From CAZDAW01 sp964503685 (lineage in GTDB: Bacteria > Chloroflexota > Anaerolineae > Anaerolineales > Anaerolineaceae), in assembly GCA_964503685.1 (NCBI GenBank), contig CAZDAW010000002.1:1-64000 (forward strand): a stretch of DNA of 64,000 bases, read 5' to 3'. The notes below the pieces were generated by a model that worked only from the letters and a program-made list of their open reading frames with translations, did no database searches and had not been told where the DNA came from. Made by a program: the position numbers and the translations under genes. The first letter of the stretch is position 1. The number at the start of each line of letters is the position of its first letter. Below are positions 7,453 through 16,357 of the stretch, in pieces.

Positions 7453-8511
7453 ATGATGATTATCATGCGCGCCGACGCGACCCAAGAGGAGGTTACCGAA
7501 GTTATCCAAAGGGTTGAAACACTTGGATTGAAAGTCCACATGTCAAAAGGAGAGGAGCGCGTTATCATCGGAGCGATTGGTAATGTGCGTCTACTCGAGC
7601 GTGATCAACTCGGGCTTATGCCCGGTGTTGATCGGGTGATGCCAATTTCTCGGCCATATAAAGTGGCTTCACGCGAATTCTGCCCAGAGAATACGGTTTT
7701 CCCGTTAAACGGTGTAAAAATAGGCGGTCCTGGAATTGTGATCATTGCTGGCCCATGTTCTGTAGAAAGCCGCGAACAAATGCTTGAAATTGCCCAGGCG
7801 GTAAAAGAAGCTGGCGCGCACGCATTGCGTGGCGGCGCATACAAGCCGCGCACCTCCCCTTATGCTTTCCAGGGGCTGGGTGAAGCCGGGTTGGAAATTC
7901 TGGCGGAGGCCAGGCAACTTACCGGGCTGCCAGTAGTGACTGAGGTTATGGCAACCGAGCAGGTTGATTTGATTTCTGCCAGCAGCGATGTATTGCAGAT
8001 TGGGGCGCGTAACATGCAAAATTTCGCATTGCTGCACGCTGCCGGAGAGAGCCAAAAGCCGGTGCTGCTCAAACGTGGAATAAGCGCGACGGTTGAAGAG
8101 TTGTTAATGGCGGCTGAGTATGTACTATCGCACGGTAACCGGAGAGTAATCCTGTGTGAACGTGGAATTCGGACATTTGAAACTTCAACCCGCAATACGA
8201 CGGATATTAATGCGATCCCGGTTATTAAATCACTCAGTCATCTTCCGGTGATTCTTGACCCAAGCCACAGCACGGGTAACTGGGAGTACGTTACCGGGGT
8301 CGCCCGAGCCGGGATTGCTGCCGGCGCAGATGGCTTGATCGTGGAGGTACACAACCATCCAGAATTGGCGTTGTCAGATGGCGGTCAAAGCCTGAAGCCC
8401 GAGCGCTTTGCGGAAATGGTTTGTCAGGTGAAAGCAATTGCTCAAGCAATCGGACGCGACCTGGCAGTCTCTGCACATGAAGAGTCGCCAACTTGTGAAA
8501 TGCAGGCATGA
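7453..8511 (+). CDS. aroF: 3-deoxy-7-phosphoheptulonate (DAHP) synthase
   Basis: Condenses phosphoenolpyruvate with erythrose 4-phosphate, the first step of the shikimate pathway. 352 aa of the AroAI-beta (KDO8PS-like) class: an N-terminal ferredoxin-like regulatory domain (about 1-75, MMIIMRADATQEEVTEVI) as in the Thermotoga enzyme, where it mediates feedback inhibition by Tyr and Phe, then the TIM barrel with IAGPCSVESREQM, LRGGAYKPRTSPY, QIGARNMQNF, PVLLKRG and LPVILDPSHSTGNW. Thus both expression (the leader peptide) and activity may answer to aromatic amino acids. AGGAGG lies seven bases before the ATG. It overlaps tyrA by four bases (ATGA). Confidence 0.95.
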   Translation: MMIIMRADATQEEVTEVIQRVETLGLKVHMSKGEERVIIGAIGNVRLLERDQLGLMPGVDRVMPISRPYKVASREFCPENTVFPLNGVKIGGPGIVIIAGPCSVESREQMLEIAQAVKEAGAHALRGGAYKPRTSPYAFQGLGEAGLEILAEARQLTGLPVVTEVMATEQVDLISASSDVLQIGARNMQNFALLHAAGESQKPVLLKRGISATVEELLMAAEYVLSHGNRRVILCERGIRTFETSTRNTTDINAIPVIKSLSHLPVILDPSHSTGNWEYVTGVARAGIAAGADGLIVEVHNHPELALSDGGQSLKPERFAEMVCQVKAIAQAIGRDLAVSAHEESPTCEMQA

Positions 8512-9416
8512 ATGATACTACAGAAAGTGATTTTGCCATGGAAAATACAGAATCTGAAGGTGAAGATTTTTTTAGAAATATGCGTGTGGCTATCATCGGA
8601 TTAGGATTGATGGGCGGCTCGATGGCGTTGGCGTTGCGCGGGCATTGCCAAACGCTATTGGGTATTGATATCAGCCTGGATACACTGGCATTGGCCAGGC
8701 AGATGACGCTATGCGACCATCTGACTGCCAATTCAGCGGAATTGCTCCCAGAAGCGGATCTAATCATTCTGGCGACGCCGGTGAATGTGATCCTCAAACT
8801 TCTTGCTGATCTACCCTACCTGACTAATGGCTCGCCAGTCGTGCTCGATCTAGGTTCTACAAAGGCGCGTATTGCTGATGCAATGCTGGCCTTGCCCAAG
8901 CGATTCGATCCGATTGGTGGACATCCCATGTGCGGCAAAGAATGCTCTTCACTTGCCGAAGCAGACGCTGGGTTATACCGAGGGGCGTCTTTCGCATTGA
9001 CACCATTGCCACGCACCAATCAGCGCGCACGTCAGATCGCGAAAGCGTTGGTGGAGCTATTGGGCGCGCGTCCGATCTGGCTAGATGAAAAGTTGCACGA
9101 TCGCTGGGTCGCATCGACAAGCCACGCGCCGTTCCTGATTGCCAATGCACTTGCAGCAGCAACTCCTCTAGAGGTCGCGCCGCTCGTTGGCCCAGGATAC
9201 CGCTCCACGACGCGCGTCTCTACGACTTCCCCTGCGGTGATGTTGGATGTCCTGACAACCAATCGCGAGAATATACTCGAAAGTCTGTCGCGCTTCAAAA
9301 ATCAGGTTGACACACTTGAGGCATTATTGCAAGTAGAAAACATAAAGGAGTTAGAAGCCCAACTTTTGCGCGGAGCAGAACGACAGAAACAAATCCTGGA
9401 TGCTGTCAATGGATAA
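8508..9416 (+). CDS. tyrA: Prephenate dehydrogenase
   Basis: Oxidatively decarboxylates prephenate to 4-hydroxyphenylpyruvate for tyrosine synthesis. 302 aa. A Rossmann nucleotide-binding motif VAIIGLGLMGGSMAL (about residues 27-41) follows a short acidic N-terminal extension; then ADLIILATPVNVI, DLGSTKARIADAM and the catalytic-region GGHPMCGKE, SHAPFLIANALA. No ACT domain is attached, so feedback control would lie at DAHP synthase. The start overlaps the aroF stop (ATGA); an internal ATG at 8580 would give a minimal protein directly at the Rossmann strand. The 3' end overlaps aroA. Confidence 0.92.
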   Translation: MNDTTESDFAMENTESEGEDFFRNMRVAIIGLGLMGGSMALALRGHCQTLLGIDISLDTLALARQMTLCDHLTANSAELLPEADLIILATPVNVILKLLADLPYLTNGSPVVLDLGSTKARIADAMLALPKRFDPIGGHPMCGKECSSLAEADAGLYRGASFALTPLPRTNQRARQIAKALVELLGARPIWLDEKLHDRWVASTSHAPFLIANALAAATPLEVAPLVGPGYRSTTRVSTTSPAVMLDVLTTNRENILESLSRFKNQVDTLEALLQVENIKELEAQLLRGAERQKQILDAVNG

Positions 9417-10686
9417 TCCACTCACCATTTCTCCAATTTCTCATCCACTCGATGCCATGGTGCGTATTCCGGGCTCGAAATCATTGACCAACCGCGCCTT
9501 GCTTATTGCCGCTCTGGCTAAAGGAACAACACGGCTGAGCAATGCTCTCTTCTCTGATGATTCATATTACGTTACTGAAGCGCTACTGACATTGGGATTT
9601 GACGTTCGTAGTAATAACGAAAACGCTGAGATAAGTGTTACCGGGCAAGGCGGCGCTATCCCGGTTAAGCGCGCTATGCTGTTCATTGGCAATGCGGGGA
9701 CAGCGGCGCGTTTTTTGAGCGCTTTTTTGACGTTGGGACATGGAGAATATATTATCGATGGTGAACCACGTATGCGCGAGCGACCGATTGCCGATCTGGC
9801 CGCAGCGCTGCGCGAATTAGGGGCGCAGGTAGAAACCGGCTCGTCCGGCTGCCCTCCGGTGCGTATCGGTTCGACCGGACTTCGTGGTGGAAGGACAGCG
9901 GTGGCAGGGGATATCTCCAGCCAGTTCCTCTCTGCACTGCTGATGGTCGCGCCTTATGCCGACGAAAGAGTGGAAATCGTTCTTTCAACCGAATTGAATT
10001 CCAAGCCCTATATTGATATGACACTGGCAGTGATGCGCGATTTCGGCGTTGAAGTGGAACGCGAGGAATACAATAAATTCAGCATTCCCGCGGCGCGTTA
10101 TCATGCTCTGCCGGTTTACCCAATCGAATCGGATGCGTCGGCGGCTTCTTATTTTTTCGCCGCGCCGGCGGTATGCGGTGGAACGGTGCGGGTTAAAAAT
10201 ATTACCCGCAAGGCCAAACAGGGAGACGTAGCTTTTTTGAACGTTCTGGAAGAGATGGGTTGCACTGTTGGTGAAGATGAATTCGGAATCGCAGTCTCAG
10301 GGACATCAACACTTCGTGGGGTCGATGTCGATATGCGCGACTTTTCTGATACTGCTCAAACCCTGGCGGTGGTCGCGCCTTTTGCTACATCGCCGACACG
10401 AATTCGTGGAATCGCCTCTTCGCGCCTTAAAGAAACGGATAGAGTGAAGGCAGTGTGTACTGAGTTGGCGCGTTTGGGTGTGCATGTCGAGGAGCACACT
10501 GATGGAATGACAATTTACCCCTGCAAGAAATTTCGCCCTGCCGTGGTGCAGACATACAAAGATCACCGTATGGCGATGGCTTTCTCATTGATTGGTTTGC
10601 GCGTTCCGGGGGTGGCAATTACTGACCCCGGTTGTGTTTCAAAAACCTTTCCCGATTTTTTTTCTGTTCTTGCTGGTCTGGGCTGA
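9409..10686 (+). CDS. aroA: 5-enolpyruvylshikimate-3-phosphate synthase
   Basis: Transfers the enolpyruvyl group of PEP to shikimate 3-phosphate, the sixth shikimate step. 425 aa with IPGSKSLTNRALLIAAL (shikimate-3-phosphate and PEP binding), FIGNAGTAARFLSAFL (the GNAGT motif), GEPRMRERPI, DISSQFLSALLM, and RLKETDRVKAV near the C-terminal catalytic region. Length is normal. The ATG at 9409 lies inside the tyrA 3' end; an ATG three codons earlier (9400) is possible. It is the last gene of the operon. A convergent dynamin-like gene follows after about 120 bases with no clear terminator between. Confidence 0.95.
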   Translation: MDNPLTISPISHPLDAMVRIPGSKSLTNRALLIAALAKGTTRLSNALFSDDSYYVTEALLTLGFDVRSNNENAEISVTGQGGAIPVKRAMLFIGNAGTAARFLSAFLTLGHGEYIIDGEPRMRERPIADLAAALRELGAQVETGSSGCPPVRIGSTGLRGGRTAVAGDISSQFLSALLMVAPYADERVEIVLSTELNSKPYIDMTLAVMRDFGVEVEREEYNKFSIPAARYHALPVYPIESDASAASYFFAAPAVCGGTVRVKNITRKAKQGDVAFLNVLEEMGCTVGEDEFGIAVSGTSTLRGVDVDMRDFSDTAQTLAVVAPFATSPTRIRGIASSRLKETDRVKAVCTELARLGVHVEEHTDGMTIYPCKKFRPAVVQTYKDHRMAMAFSLIGLRVPGVAITDPGCVSKTFPDFFSVLAGLG

Positions 10687-10805
10687 AGAACCCTTTTCAA
10701 ACGATTTGCTGCTTTTATCGTTCTATCAATTTTGCTTTACTATCACTATTTATAAATTTCATCCCAATTAGTCGAAGGTTGTACTGATTTGCATAAACTC
10801 ACATG

Positions 10806-12557
10806 TTACTTCACAACCGTTTCGATGCGGGCGCGCAGCGCTGATAAATTTTTATGCAATTCTTCCAACTGAGATTGGGTCTTGCTAATTCTTTCCTGTT
10901 CAGCGTGAACAAAGCGAGTATAAGGCGCGACATTATCCTTAAGAAGGGAGACAGAATTTTTCGATTCGTTCACGAACGCGTTCGTTAAAGCATTATGAAG
11001 ATTCGTCCGCAGAGCAACTATTTTCTCTCTAAATTTGTCTTTTGCCTGTTTTCGCTTATAGGGAATTACAAAGAAACCCACAATGGCTAACGTACCAGCG
11101 GCGATAATTCCTGTAACATCAAGCGCCGAAGAGGCCACTGCCGTTGCAACCAATGCTCCCAGGCCCACTGCGCCCACTTCGAAAAGAGCAGTCTGGGCTA
11201 CAGCGGCCTCGACATTGGAGGCGAGTTCGCTTGCTTCTTTGGTCCGGTCATAGCTATCGATGATCATCTTGACGCTTTTCCCTACATTATCAATCAATTC
11301 ACGACGATAGTTTGCCTGTGGGCTGCGACCATCTCCTACCATGTGATCAATGTAGAGCGCCTGACGGCGTTGCAGATACGTCATCATTTGCTGCCATTCA
11401 CGCAACTCCTTTTCCACAAACCAATCGATTAATCGCTGGACCTGATCTTCAATTTGTTGCGGTACATCGGTTAAAACCTCTTTTTCAAAATCAACTCGAA
11501 CTTTCTCGCCTCGGATCAAATGGTGGATATTAGTCAGGCGCAGAGTGCGATCGAAGAAATCCAATCCACGAAGTTCCAGTTTATGAAGGATATTTTCTAC
11601 TTCGGCCAGGCGCGGCGCTCGCTCCATCTCCAAATCCCGCTCATAAGCGGTAATCGTGGCTTCCAGAGAATTAACAGTTTGCCGGTCGTCATTAAGATCA
11701 TCCGCCTGGTCTTGAATCATCTTTCTGGCTTCTTCCACCAGGTTATCAGCGACGCCAAGGGGGTTTTGAAACTTAAGTTGTAGTCTTGTGGCGTCATCCA
11801 GCGTATCATTAATGTATTTCTCTAATTCATCCAATTTGCTGGCAGTACGCAATTGCAAGCGCACAGAATCATCCGTCTCAGAAGAGGCTCGTTGAGCCAG
11901 TCGGGCGGATACGGGAAATAGATCCGGCGAATCGCCCAGGATGGAAGAAGCATGTTTAAGAATAAAACTTCGTACTTCCTGTAAAGCAGTCTCATCCTCA
12001 AAAATATCAATTTTATTAAGTACAAAAACTACTTTCTTACCCCAGGCAAGGATGCGTTCCAGAAACTTTCGTTCACTTTCTGTCATCGGCCGATCCGCCG
12101 AAGTAGTGAAAAGGACCAGGTCGCTGCGTGGAACATACTCTTCTGTCAAACGCTCGTGATGCCGAATGATAGCGTTCGTCCCAGGTGAATCGACGATATT
12201 CAATTCTTTGAGAAGCGGCAATGGATAAGTGACGATGGCAAATCCTTCATCCACGATCTGTTCGGTCATTTGATCACCCCACTTAATTAACGTGACGCGT
12301 GAGGTCGTCGGCGTCACCCCTTCCGATAATATTTTCTCCCCCAAAATTGCGTTAATTAAAGCACTTTTGCCGGAGTTAAATTCTCCTACAGCAACCAGCA
12401 AAAACAGCTCATCCAACTGCACAATGGCTTTTTGCAATGTAGCCAGAGCTTCCTTTGGCGTATTAATTTCTGCCAATCGGAGCAGAACATTCGTTAACAC
12501 TTCCTTTTCATCATGCAGGAATTGGGATTGCTCATTTGTCAGCATGGACTGGCGCAT
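10806..12557 (-). CDS. Dynamin-like GTPase
   Basis: A 583-aa large GTPase of the bacterial dynamin-like family, whose members remodel or protect membranes. Seen: G1 VGEFNSGKSALINAILGE (about residues 57-75), the switch Thr in GVTPTTS, G3 DSPGTNAI, G4 LNKID, then a long helical stalk (about 270-460), a hydrophobic hairpin (ALVATAVASSALDVTGIIAAG and the following segment to about 500) as membrane paddle, and a final coiled coil. The start at 12557 was chosen because AGGAG lies seven bases upstream; the longer frame begins inside that site. It is a single gene, convergent with aroA and divergent from flagellin. No flagellar role is implied. Confidence 0.82.
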   Translation of the reverse strand: MRQSMLTNEQSQFLHDEKEVLTNVLLRLAEINTPKEALATLQKAIVQLDELFLLVAVGEFNSGKSALINAILGEKILSEGVTPTTSRVTLIKWGDQMTEQIVDEGFAIVTYPLPLLKELNIVDSPGTNAIIRHHERLTEEYVPRSDLVLFTTSADRPMTESERKFLERILAWGKKVVFVLNKIDIFEDETALQEVRSFILKHASSILGDSPDLFPVSARLAQRASSETDDSVRLQLRTASKLDELEKYINDTLDDATRLQLKFQNPLGVADNLVEEARKMIQDQADDLNDDRQTVNSLEATITAYERDLEMERAPRLAEVENILHKLELRGLDFFDRTLRLTNIHHLIRGEKVRVDFEKEVLTDVPQQIEDQVQRLIDWFVEKELREWQQMMTYLQRRQALYIDHMVGDGRSPQANYRRELIDNVGKSVKMIIDSYDRTKEASELASNVEAAVAQTALFEVGAVGLGALVATAVASSALDVTGIIAAGTLAIVGFFVIPYKRKQAKDKFREKIVALRTNLHNALTNAFVNESKNSVSLLKDNVAPYTRFVHAEQERISKTQSQLEELHKNLSALRARIETVVK

Positions 12558-12785
12558 ATTGATCTCCTCCATCTTTCTCGAAATAAACTCGGTATTATCT
12601 CCAGTAATCAGAGATCGATATTCTAATCAGTCATTGTTGGGATGAAGTTGATTTTTCATCCTGAAATTTCATCAAATTATACCTTAACATGCTTTTCTAA
12701 ATTACAGGTTTGGTGTTACATCATAAATAAATGCTATCAGAGGGTGACATATTCCCATAATTTACGGAAAATTAATGAAAAATTC

Positions 12786-12812
12786 TAAAGCCAAACTGCA
12801 TTGAGCCGATAA
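12786..12812 (+). promoter_or_regulatory. Sigma-28 (FliA) promoter of flagellin
   Basis: TAAAGCCA (12786-12793), an 11-base spacer, GCCGATAA (12805-12812). The -10 element is identical to the enterobacterial FliA consensus and the -35 keeps the TAAAG core. Start of transcription expected near 12820. Confidence 0.88.
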
Positions 12813-12976
12813 ATATCATAGTGAAAAAGATCTTTTTAGTGTAGACAGAGGAGGTGTCTATTAAAGATTTACAAAAGGGTATTGTAAAAACTTTATCCTC
12901 AGGAGTGTAGGAACAGGGCTATGGCCTGCGCTCTTGCAAGATGATAATCAGCCCAACCGATAGCGTATTATAAACA

Positions 12977-12990
12977 GGGGAAGGATCCCC
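12977..12990 (+). promoter_or_regulatory. Putative CsrA site 1 in the flagellin leader
   Basis: GGGG-AAGGAT-CCCC: a four-pair GC stem with a six-base loop containing ANGGA, the CsrA recognition element. It lies 38 bases upstream of the ribosome-site hairpin, an arrangement like the two CsrA sites in the Bacillus hag leader. Confidence 0.6.
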
Positions 12991-13007
12991 GGACAAATAT
13001 TTTTTTA

Positions 13008-13027
13008 TTCAAACATGGAGGTTTGAA
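13008..13027 (+). promoter_or_regulatory. Putative CsrA site 2 over the flagellin Shine-Dalgarno
   Basis: TTCAAAC (13008-13014), loop ATGGAG (13015-13020), GTTTGAA (13021-13027), directly abutting the ATG at 13028. The seven-pair stem is perfect. The six-base loop holds AUGGA, fitting ANGGA, and the loop plus next base is the Shine-Dalgarno (GGAGG). CsrA bound here would block ribosome entry; FliW would relieve it. Confidence 0.75.
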
Positions 13028-13897
13028 ATGGCTAGTGTAGATGTAACTCGTATTGCAGGTAATATTGGTGCGTTGAACTCCTTGAACTCTTTGCAGGAGA
13101 TCAACAAACAACTGGCGACCCGCCAGGCTCGTCTGGCAACTGGTAAGCGCTTGCTTGAGGCGTCTGATGACCCCGCCGGTATGTCAATGGCGACCACGTT
13201 TGATGTTCGTCGTTCAGCGATGAAGACCGTACTGAACTCAATCGGCGACGCCAAAAACATGTTGGCAACGGCTGAAGGCGGTCTGAAGAAGATCCAGGAC
13301 ATTCTGGTCAAGATGAGCACCAAGGTTCTGGAAGCAAAAGGCGCGACCCTCGGTTCTACCGAACGTGCAGCTATCCAGGCGCAGTTGGATGCCTACAAGT
13401 CTGAAATTGATGACATTGCTGCACAAACACAGTGGAATGGCAACCCGTTGATCGGAACCAGTGGTTCAGCTGCTGCTGAACAGGCTTTCCTGACCTCGAC
13501 TGAAGGCGCCACCACAACCTGGACGCTCGGACAGGGCTTCACCTCGGCTGGTACCGGCACCTCTACATCAACGACCGGTTTGGTACTGGGCGACCTCAAG
13601 GTTGATGGCACCACAACCTCGCTGGATAACAGCGTGACGATTATGAACAATGCTATTGCAACGGTCAAAGCTGGTATCGCCAATGTCGGCGCTTTCACTG
13701 CCCGGTTGACCTTCAAAGAAGAAGCCATGACGGTTGGTTTGGCAAACACCGAAGCTGCTTATAACCGTATCATGAATGCCAACATGGCAGAAGAACAGGT
13801 TGAAGCAAGCAAGTTAGCAATCCTGCAGCAAACAGCTACAGCGATGTTAGCCCAGGCGAATGCCGCTCCGCAATTCCTGCTCTCGCTCTTCCAGTAG
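13028..13897 (+). CDS. fliC: Flagellin
   Basis: The filament subunit, exported by the flagellar type III system and polymerised at the tip. 289 aa. The conserved D0/D1 N-terminus is at about 1-140 (ITRIAGN-like start, LATRQARLATGKRL, ASDDPAGMSMATTF) and the matching C-terminus at about 220-289 (NMAEEQVEASKLAILQQTA, ending FLLSLFQ). The variable D2/D3 segment is short (about 145-205) and rich in Thr/Ser/Gly, so candidate sites for O-glycosylation are present. It has its own sigma-28 promoter and a CsrA-type leader. It is the first gene of the fliC-fliD-flaG-fliS group and is followed by a strong hairpin. Confidence 0.96.
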   Translation: MASVDVTRIAGNIGALNSLNSLQEINKQLATRQARLATGKRLLEASDDPAGMSMATTFDVRRSAMKTVLNSIGDAKNMLATAEGGLKKIQDILVKMSTKVLEAKGATLGSTERAAIQAQLDAYKSEIDDIAAQTQWNGNPLIGTSGSAAAEQAFLTSTEGATTTWTLGQGFTSAGTGTSTSTTGLVLGDLKVDGTTTSLDNSVTIMNNAIATVKAGIANVGAFTARLTFKEEAMTVGLANTEAAYNRIMNANMAEEQVEASKLAILQQTATAMLAQANAAPQFLLSLFQ

Positions 13898-13939
13898 TAT
13901 AGATACTCATATAAGATACTATCCTCTGGTTGATTAGTC

Positions 13940-13965
13940 TCGGGGGGCACACCAGTGCCCCCCGA
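13940..13965 (+). terminator. GC-rich hairpin after flagellin
   Basis: TCGGGGGGCAC / GTGCCCCCCGA with an ACCA loop, a perfect 11-pair stem 43 bases after the flagellin stop. It is followed by AAATG rather than a U-tract, so it may stabilise the flagellin mRNA 3' end or only partly terminate, letting some transcripts continue into fliD. Confidence 0.6.
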
Positions 13966-14022
13966 AATGTTAAAAGCAGAAAGCGGTGTGAATACATCAC
14001 AACCAAAGAGTAGGAGGAACCA

Positions 14023-15705
14023 ATGGCAACAACATCTTCAGTCGGAAACCTGGATTCTTATTTCACCAACCTTATCAGTGATTTGATGACGATTGAGCGT
14101 CAATCGCTTACTCGTTTAACAGACCAAAAAGATACGGTTACATTACAACGAGCGGCTTATGTTGATTTAAAATCCAAGCTTGATTCATTGCAATCTGTAA
14201 CCCGTTCTTTAATAAAGAGCAGCCCGTTTTATTCATTTTCATTGGATAGAACGACGACCGTTACCCCATCAAATTCTGATAAAACCGTTTTGACGGCTTC
14301 GGCTAATTCAAAAGCGACAGTGGGCTCTTATAATGTATCCGTTAGCCAACTGGCAACTGCCCAACAGCGTGTTTCTGCCGTACAAACCAGTTCCGATCTG
14401 GCGTTAAATAAAACCGGGACATTTTATATTGGCGGAACCGGGACTGCTTCTGCTTCGGCAACCACTAATGCAACGATAGAGTCAGTAAGCACCGGTGAAG
14501 TGGCAACTGGCCTGACCGAATTGGGGACGGGAACAGCCAGTGAAGCGGGAACTGCATATACGGTCGAAACGCAAATGTTCGATGGTGTTCTTAAATTCAG
14601 GCTTAAGGATGCTGACGGAAAGGCAATGTCAATTGCTGTTGCAGGCGCGTCGGATAACAGCTTAACCAGTGATTGGCAGAATGTGACTGCTGGTGAATAC
14701 GATACGAAACGAGGCCTGAAGATCACTTTTGGCGCAGCAGCAGAAGCGACAACAACTTCCATTGACTATACCGCTCGTGGTACGAGCGTAAACATTGAGG
14801 CATCTGACTCTCTGATTTCCATTGCCAATAAAATAAACGCGGCGAGTCAATCAGAAGGTCGTGAAATTACAGCTTCTGTACTCGGGAATCAATTAATGCT
14901 TTCAGCGGTTAATACTGGAACGAAGCATCAAATGATCTACAGCGATAACGCAGGTCTGGGAATATCAGATACAGATCTTACAGCAGCTAAAGATTCCATC
15001 TTTACTGTTGATACGCTTTCGTTTACCCGATCAGGAACAACCAATCTGACGGACGTCATTTATGGCGTTACGCTTAATCTCAATTCGGATGCAGAAGGCA
15101 ACAGCGCAAAGGTCACAGTAAATTCGAGTACGAACACCGCTAAAGAGGCAATTAATTCATTTATTTCAAAATTCAATGAAGTCCAATCGTATCTGGAAGC
15201 AAAAACAGCCGTAGAAAAAGTAGAAGACACTTATATCCGGGGTACGCTGGCTAATGATACTGTTTTTAGCGAACTGCGGGCAAATATGTTTAATTTGCTC
15301 ATTTCTCCGGTTACAACAAGCGGCTATACAGGCAAATATCAATCCCTTTATGAAATCGGCATATCGATTGATAGCAGTCTGCAAGTGTCAATCACCGATT
15401 CGTCAAAATTAGAACAGGCGCTAAAAAACAACTTCAGCGATGTAGAAAAGCTACTGGAAGATGTAATGGGAAGAGTTAATGATACTCTTGGTCGGTTCAC
15501 CGGATCGAGTGGTTATCTCCAATCGGCTGTTCACAATTATGATAATCAGTTGAAAGATATCAGTTCTGATATTGCCAGCAAGAACACTTACCTTGCGGCA
15601 CGAGAAGCCTATCTAACCAGTCAATATGCAGAGATGCAAACAGTACTGATGACTATGAGTTATGAACAACAAGCGTGGAAAAGCTTGTACAATGCATCAT
15701 CGTAG
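14023..15705 (+). CDS. fliD: Flagellar filament cap protein FliD
   Basis: FliD (HAP2) forms the pentameric cap under which flagellin folds into the filament. 560 aa: N-terminal heptad helix (about 10-110, SVGNLDSYFTNLISDLMTIE and VDLKSKLDSLQSVTRSL), a Ser/Thr-rich central region (about 110-330), and C-terminal FliD_C with a terminal coiled coil (about 470-560, LKDISSDIASKNTYLAAREA). Ends in EQQAWKSLYNASS, near the usual length. AGGAGGA lies seven bases upstream of the ATG. Sits between flagellin and flaG, the standard order. Confidence 0.93.
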   Translation: MATTSSVGNLDSYFTNLISDLMTIERQSLTRLTDQKDTVTLQRAAYVDLKSKLDSLQSVTRSLIKSSPFYSFSLDRTTTVTPSNSDKTVLTASANSKATVGSYNVSVSQLATAQQRVSAVQTSSDLALNKTGTFYIGGTGTASASATTNATIESVSTGEVATGLTELGTGTASEAGTAYTVETQMFDGVLKFRLKDADGKAMSIAVAGASDNSLTSDWQNVTAGEYDTKRGLKITFGAAAEATTTSIDYTARGTSVNIEASDSLISIANKINAASQSEGREITASVLGNQLMLSAVNTGTKHQMIYSDNAGLGISDTDLTAAKDSIFTVDTLSFTRSGTTNLTDVIYGVTLNLNSDAEGNSAKVTVNSSTNTAKEAINSFISKFNEVQSYLEAKTAVEKVEDTYIRGTLANDTVFSELRANMFNLLISPVTTSGYTGKYQSLYEIGISIDSSLQVSITDSSKLEQALKNNFSDVEKLLEDVMGRVNDTLGRFTGSSGYLQSAVHNYDNQLKDISSDIASKNTYLAAREAYLTSQYAEMQTVLMTMSYEQQAWKSLYNASS

Positions 15706-15776
15706 TAAGTGGTAGAAATTTAGAGTCTTGGACAAGGAGGTCCAAGAGTAAGTAAGTAGTAGAGCGGAGGGATCTT

Positions 15777-16127
15777 ATGGCCGAGAATTTATTGCCAAGC
15801 GTAAGCAGCGTAAGCAGTGAATTGGCTAATTCGATAAGCCAGGCAGAATCGGGGGCAACTGTATCTGCGAAAGTGGATACAGTTGCCAGGGAAACAAAAG
15901 TTTCGCCGATTGAAAAGAAAGACACAGCACAGGAAACAAATTCTTTTTCAAATAACGCAGTGGGTAAAGGCTTATCGAACATTTATCTGCGCTTTCGGAT
16001 AGACCCGGAGACAAATGATGTTACGCTGTTTGTATTGGATAGAGCAGCGAAAGAAGTTGTCCGAACAATTCCGGCAGATGAATTAGCCAAGCTGGGGCCT
16101 GGTGAACTTTTTGAATTGTTTGCGTGA
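15777..16127 (+). CDS. flaG: FlaG family protein
   Basis: 116 aa. FlaG proteins affect filament length; the mechanism is unclear. The N-terminal half (1-65) is a disordered Ser/Glu/Lys-rich tail. The conserved core is at about 65-116: LRFRIDPETNDVTLFVLDRA-like strand pairs, then KEVVRTIPADELAKL. The start at 15777 has GGAGGG seven bases upstream. It lies between fliD and fliS. A small hairpin (TCTTGGAC/GTCCAAGA, 15726-15748) lies in the fliD-flaG gap. Confidence 0.85.
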   Translation: MAENLLPSVSSVSSELANSISQAESGATVSAKVDTVARETKVSPIEKKDTAQETNSFSNNAVGKGLSNIYLRFRIDPETNDVTLFVLDRAAKEVVRTIPADELAKLGPGELFELFA

Positions 16128-16274
16128 TAGTTCAAAAGCCCAGGTAATTTGTTTTTGATAGACGTATAGCGTGGGAAAATGTTTCCGTTCGCGATGTGGT
16201 CATTCGCGCCGGATTGCCTAGAGATCATTGTTAAGCAAAAATAGAATATTAAGGTTTATTTTATGCTTAAAATC

Positions 16275-16301
16275 TCAAGTTTTGTAACCCCTGGACGATA
16301 T
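16275..16301 (+). promoter_or_regulatory. Sigma-28 promoter before fliS
   Basis: TCAAGTTT (16275-16282), 11-base spacer, GACGATAT (16294-16301): seven of eight and six of eight matches to TAAAGTTT and GCCGATAA with exact spacing. It would give fliS its own FliA-dependent transcript in the 230-base flaG-fliS gap. Confidence 0.72.
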
Positions 16302-16357
16302 TGATAGTACGTAAAAAATTGTAATCGTAGTGAATGAAATTGTAGAAGGAGGTACAA

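Larger units (their letters stand above)
12558..13027 (+). promoter_or_regulatory. Flagellin promoter region and long structured leader
   Basis: About 470 bases without a gene, divergent between the GTPase and flagellin. The right part holds a sigma-28 promoter (12786-12812) and a leader of about 205 bases with three hairpins that present GGA in the loop: 12842-12860 (TAGACA stem, loop GAGGAGG), 12977-12990 (GGGG/CCCC, loop AAGGAT) and 13008-13027 (loop ATGGAG over the ribosome site). The left part (12573-12780) is AT-rich and presumably holds the GTPase promoter; nothing else is seen there. Confidence 0.75.

Noticed and set aside
15726..15748. Hairpin with AAGGAG in the loop before flaG
   Set aside because: The real flaG ribosome site is GGAGGG further downstream; the hairpin is short and has no U-tract.
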